This document shows, in pieces, positions 20,336 to 22,057 of a DNA stretch of 22,057 nt. Under the pieces are notes generated by a model. It worked only from the letters and a program-made list of their open reading frames with translations, ran no database searches and had not been told where the DNA came from. Position numbers and translations under genes: made by a program. Source of the stretch: Saccoglossus kowalevskii (lineage: Eukaryota > Hemichordata > Enteropneusta > Harrimaniidae); NCBI RefSeq assembly GCF_000003605.2, contig NW_003130357.1, forward strand, positions 484,219 through 506,275, written 5' to 3'. Position 1 is the first letter of the stretch; every line of letters starts with the position of its first letter.

Positions 20336-21290
20336 CACATAAACTCATCAAAATGTACGATTATCGGTTTATATTTATATTGATTTAAAAACAAACATAC
20401 CAGTAATGTTTAATTTAAGAATTAAATATGCTCTACCCTCGTCAGAAGCGTACTTTGTTTGGTCTTACTTCCAGGAAATTGTATATTCAAGATTCTGTCA
20501 ACTTGCATACAGTAAACTCAAATATGCGATATTTTTTATGTCCTAATACCACGGTGAGCCATATTTTGTTACACGATTTTAGAAACTAAATCGAGTAGAA
20601 GTCTAGGTTATAAGGTTACAATTTACACAAATATTTCAACATATTTTGGACAAGCTCTAACAACTTGATACTTGATAAAGTACATCAAACAATTGTTCTT
20701 CGATTGCAAATTTGCGAATTAAACAAAAACACAGGACAAACAAAGGTCGTAGTAGCGTCAAATGCGAATATAGTTTTCACACTCAATAATGTGTAATACA
20801 CAATTGATGATGGTCAATTGTGATGATGTATTGGTAATCCCAACGCCAAATTAGCAAATTTATAGTTTATTTATAGGCACTGAACAAGAAATTTAATTTG
20901 AAATATTCAAAATCACCGGAGATTGGTTCAGCGCCTTCAGTTCACACTTGGGGAATGTGATAGGTACACAATTAAACAGAACGATCCGTGTTTTAAAATT
21001 CGAATCACCAGCTTTTTTTCATCATGAATATGTTTTACGATAGACTTTCTTCAATACAAGCTCAGCCATTCGATCCATTTCGCAATTAATCTGATTTTTA
21101 CCGCAGCATTCTATTTTTTTCATGAATAAATATGAAAATGGACAACAAATCCCCAAATGATACAATTACTATGCCCCAATGACCCTGCCAACCTTACACT
21201 TAGGTATTGCAGTGTTGTAACCCATATGGAACTGACATCAGTGGTAAATATTGTCGCTTCTTGTCAATGGTAGAGAGAGACCTAGCTCGA
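20336..21290. other. AT-rich non-coding stretch, no gene or repeat recognised
   Basis: No ORF of note, no clear repeat and no RNA gene were seen here. Weak similarity to the DNA after copy A (near 19870-19925) may be residual from the duplication. Confidence 0.45.
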
Positions 21291-21293
21291 GCC

Positions 21294-21363
21294 ATTCCAT
21301 TAGAGCGCGTCCGTTCCATTAGAGAGCATTCCATTAGAGAGCGGTCACGTGACGTGTGATCAC
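21294..21363. repeat. three TTCCATTAGAG motifs followed by E-box palindrome
   Basis: TTCCATTAGAG occurs at 21295, 21314 and 21329. It is followed by the perfect 10-bp palindrome GTCACGTGAC (21344-21353), which has an E-box core and matches the CLEAR-type site of MiT/TFE factors. Then comes the palindrome GTGATCAC (21356-21363). The variant TTCCATTACAG recurs in the satellite downstream (21754, 21902, 21928), tying this block to the same repeat family. Confidence 0.6.
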
Positions 21364-21551
21364 CTGACAAATGCTGGATACACGCTCTAACGGCAAATAC
21401 CGTTAGGTTTAGCGAATTTACGAACCGTTACGAAAGAGTTTGCTCGTTCAAAGGCCGTTTTTGTAAAAGCGACAGCCTTGTTCGATACACTGTTCATTTA
21501 CACAATCTTTCCTGGCACCATACGCACTCACACTGTTAGCGGCGGAGTGAA

Positions 21552-21649
21552 ACGCGCCCATGTCATGCCATTAACCGATTACTGACGTCTATGTATTTCA
21601 ACGCGCCCATGTCATGCCATTAACCGATTACTGACGTCTATGTATTTCA
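21552..21649. repeat. perfect 49-bp tandem duplication
   Basis: Positions 21552-21600 and 21601-21649 are identical. Each copy begins ACGCGCCCATGTCATGCC and contains TGACGTC, a CRE-like core. Perfect identity indicates a very recent duplication, or an assembly artefact at an array edge. Confidence 0.95.
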
Positions 21650-21654
21650 TGTCT

Positions 21655-22057
21655 TTGGCATGAAAGCTATAAAATATATGAAATACAAGGCCTTGCTATC
21701 GTTTGAACATTTCAAATATTTAATTAGTGTAGCGTTTTTTTTTTCGCTCTTCATTCCATTACAGGACGGTATGAACCAAACCACCTTCTAACGTCGCTCT
21801 ATTTACTTGAATTGATATGGGAGCTATTAAATATATTTAATACAATATATTCAAACAGTTTTGAACATTTCAATTCTTTAATTGGCCAAGCGATCGTGTC
21901 ATTCCATTACAGACGAGTCGCTCTTCATTCCATTACAGGACGGTTTGACCAAAACCACCCTCTAACGTCGCTCTATTTACTTGATTTGATATGGGAGCTA
22001 TTAAATATAATTAATAAAATATATTCAAACAGTTTTGAACATTTTAATTATTTAATT
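21655..22057. repeat. satellite of about 174-bp unit, running off the right edge
   Basis: Unit 1 (21745-21918) and partial unit 2 (21919-22057) both start CGCTCTTCATTCCATTACAG and share nearly all bases, with only scattered substitutions and 1-2 nt indels. Before them, 21655-21744 aligns with the second half of the unit (AGCTAT-AAATAT-, TTGAACATTTCAA, TTTAATT), making a more diverged third copy. Unit 2 is cut by the window end after TTTAATT, so the array continues beyond it. No coding capacity is visible. Confidence 0.9.

Noticed and set aside
20336-21290. Third copy of the 510-bp duplication
   Set aside because: Only scattered short matches were seen; none of the diagnostic blocks (for example GTAATGCATAAC) recurs.

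Overview
The window looks like nuclear DNA from an animal. It is AT-rich and gene-poor, full of microsatellites, short inverted repeats and minisatellites, and it carries one intronless class A GPCR open reading frame. It also holds a hAT-type MITE with a perfect 8-bp target-site duplication. Nothing suggests an operon, a ribosome binding site or any other prokaryotic feature. The receptor is closest, by motif, to the somatostatin / allatostatin-C / melanin-concentrating-hormone receptor group. Together with the genome texture this suggests a marine invertebrate, possibly a deuterostome such as a hemichordate, echinoderm or lancelet. That placement is inference and was not tested.

Layout. 1-354: end of a 22-bp minisatellite that continues off the left edge. 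355-1830: AT-rich DNA without a recognisable gene, with one (TATGTTTGT)n/(TTG)n tract. 1835-2391: CpG-dense element bounded by 16-bp inverted repeats. 2519-2691: hAT-like MITE with its target-site duplications. 2692-7250: non-coding, with a 160-bp (AAAAT)n/(AAATT)n tract and small hairpins. 7258-8884: the gene, consisting of a candidate proximal promoter, a 378-codon receptor ORF (7554-8690) and candidate polyadenylation signals. 8900-15030: non-coding, with scattered palindromes. 15041-15600: degenerate array of about 29-bp hairpin-like units. 15600-19440: non-coding, with a 21-bp tandem repeat and two notable hairpins. About 19495-20335: a diverged direct duplication at about 510-bp offset. 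21290-22057: nested tandem repeats, with a satellite unit of about 174 bp running off the right edge.

Only one protein-coding gene is supported. The receptor ORF stands out by length, by full seven-helix architecture and by less AT-rich codons than its surroundings. The other ORFs are short, repeat-derived or without recognisable protein features. I see no multi-gene system. The points most worth following up are the 29-bp hairpin-unit array, the hairpin framed by 7-bp direct repeats at 17938-17979, the satellite family at the right edge, and the start-codon/uORF arrangement of the receptor.
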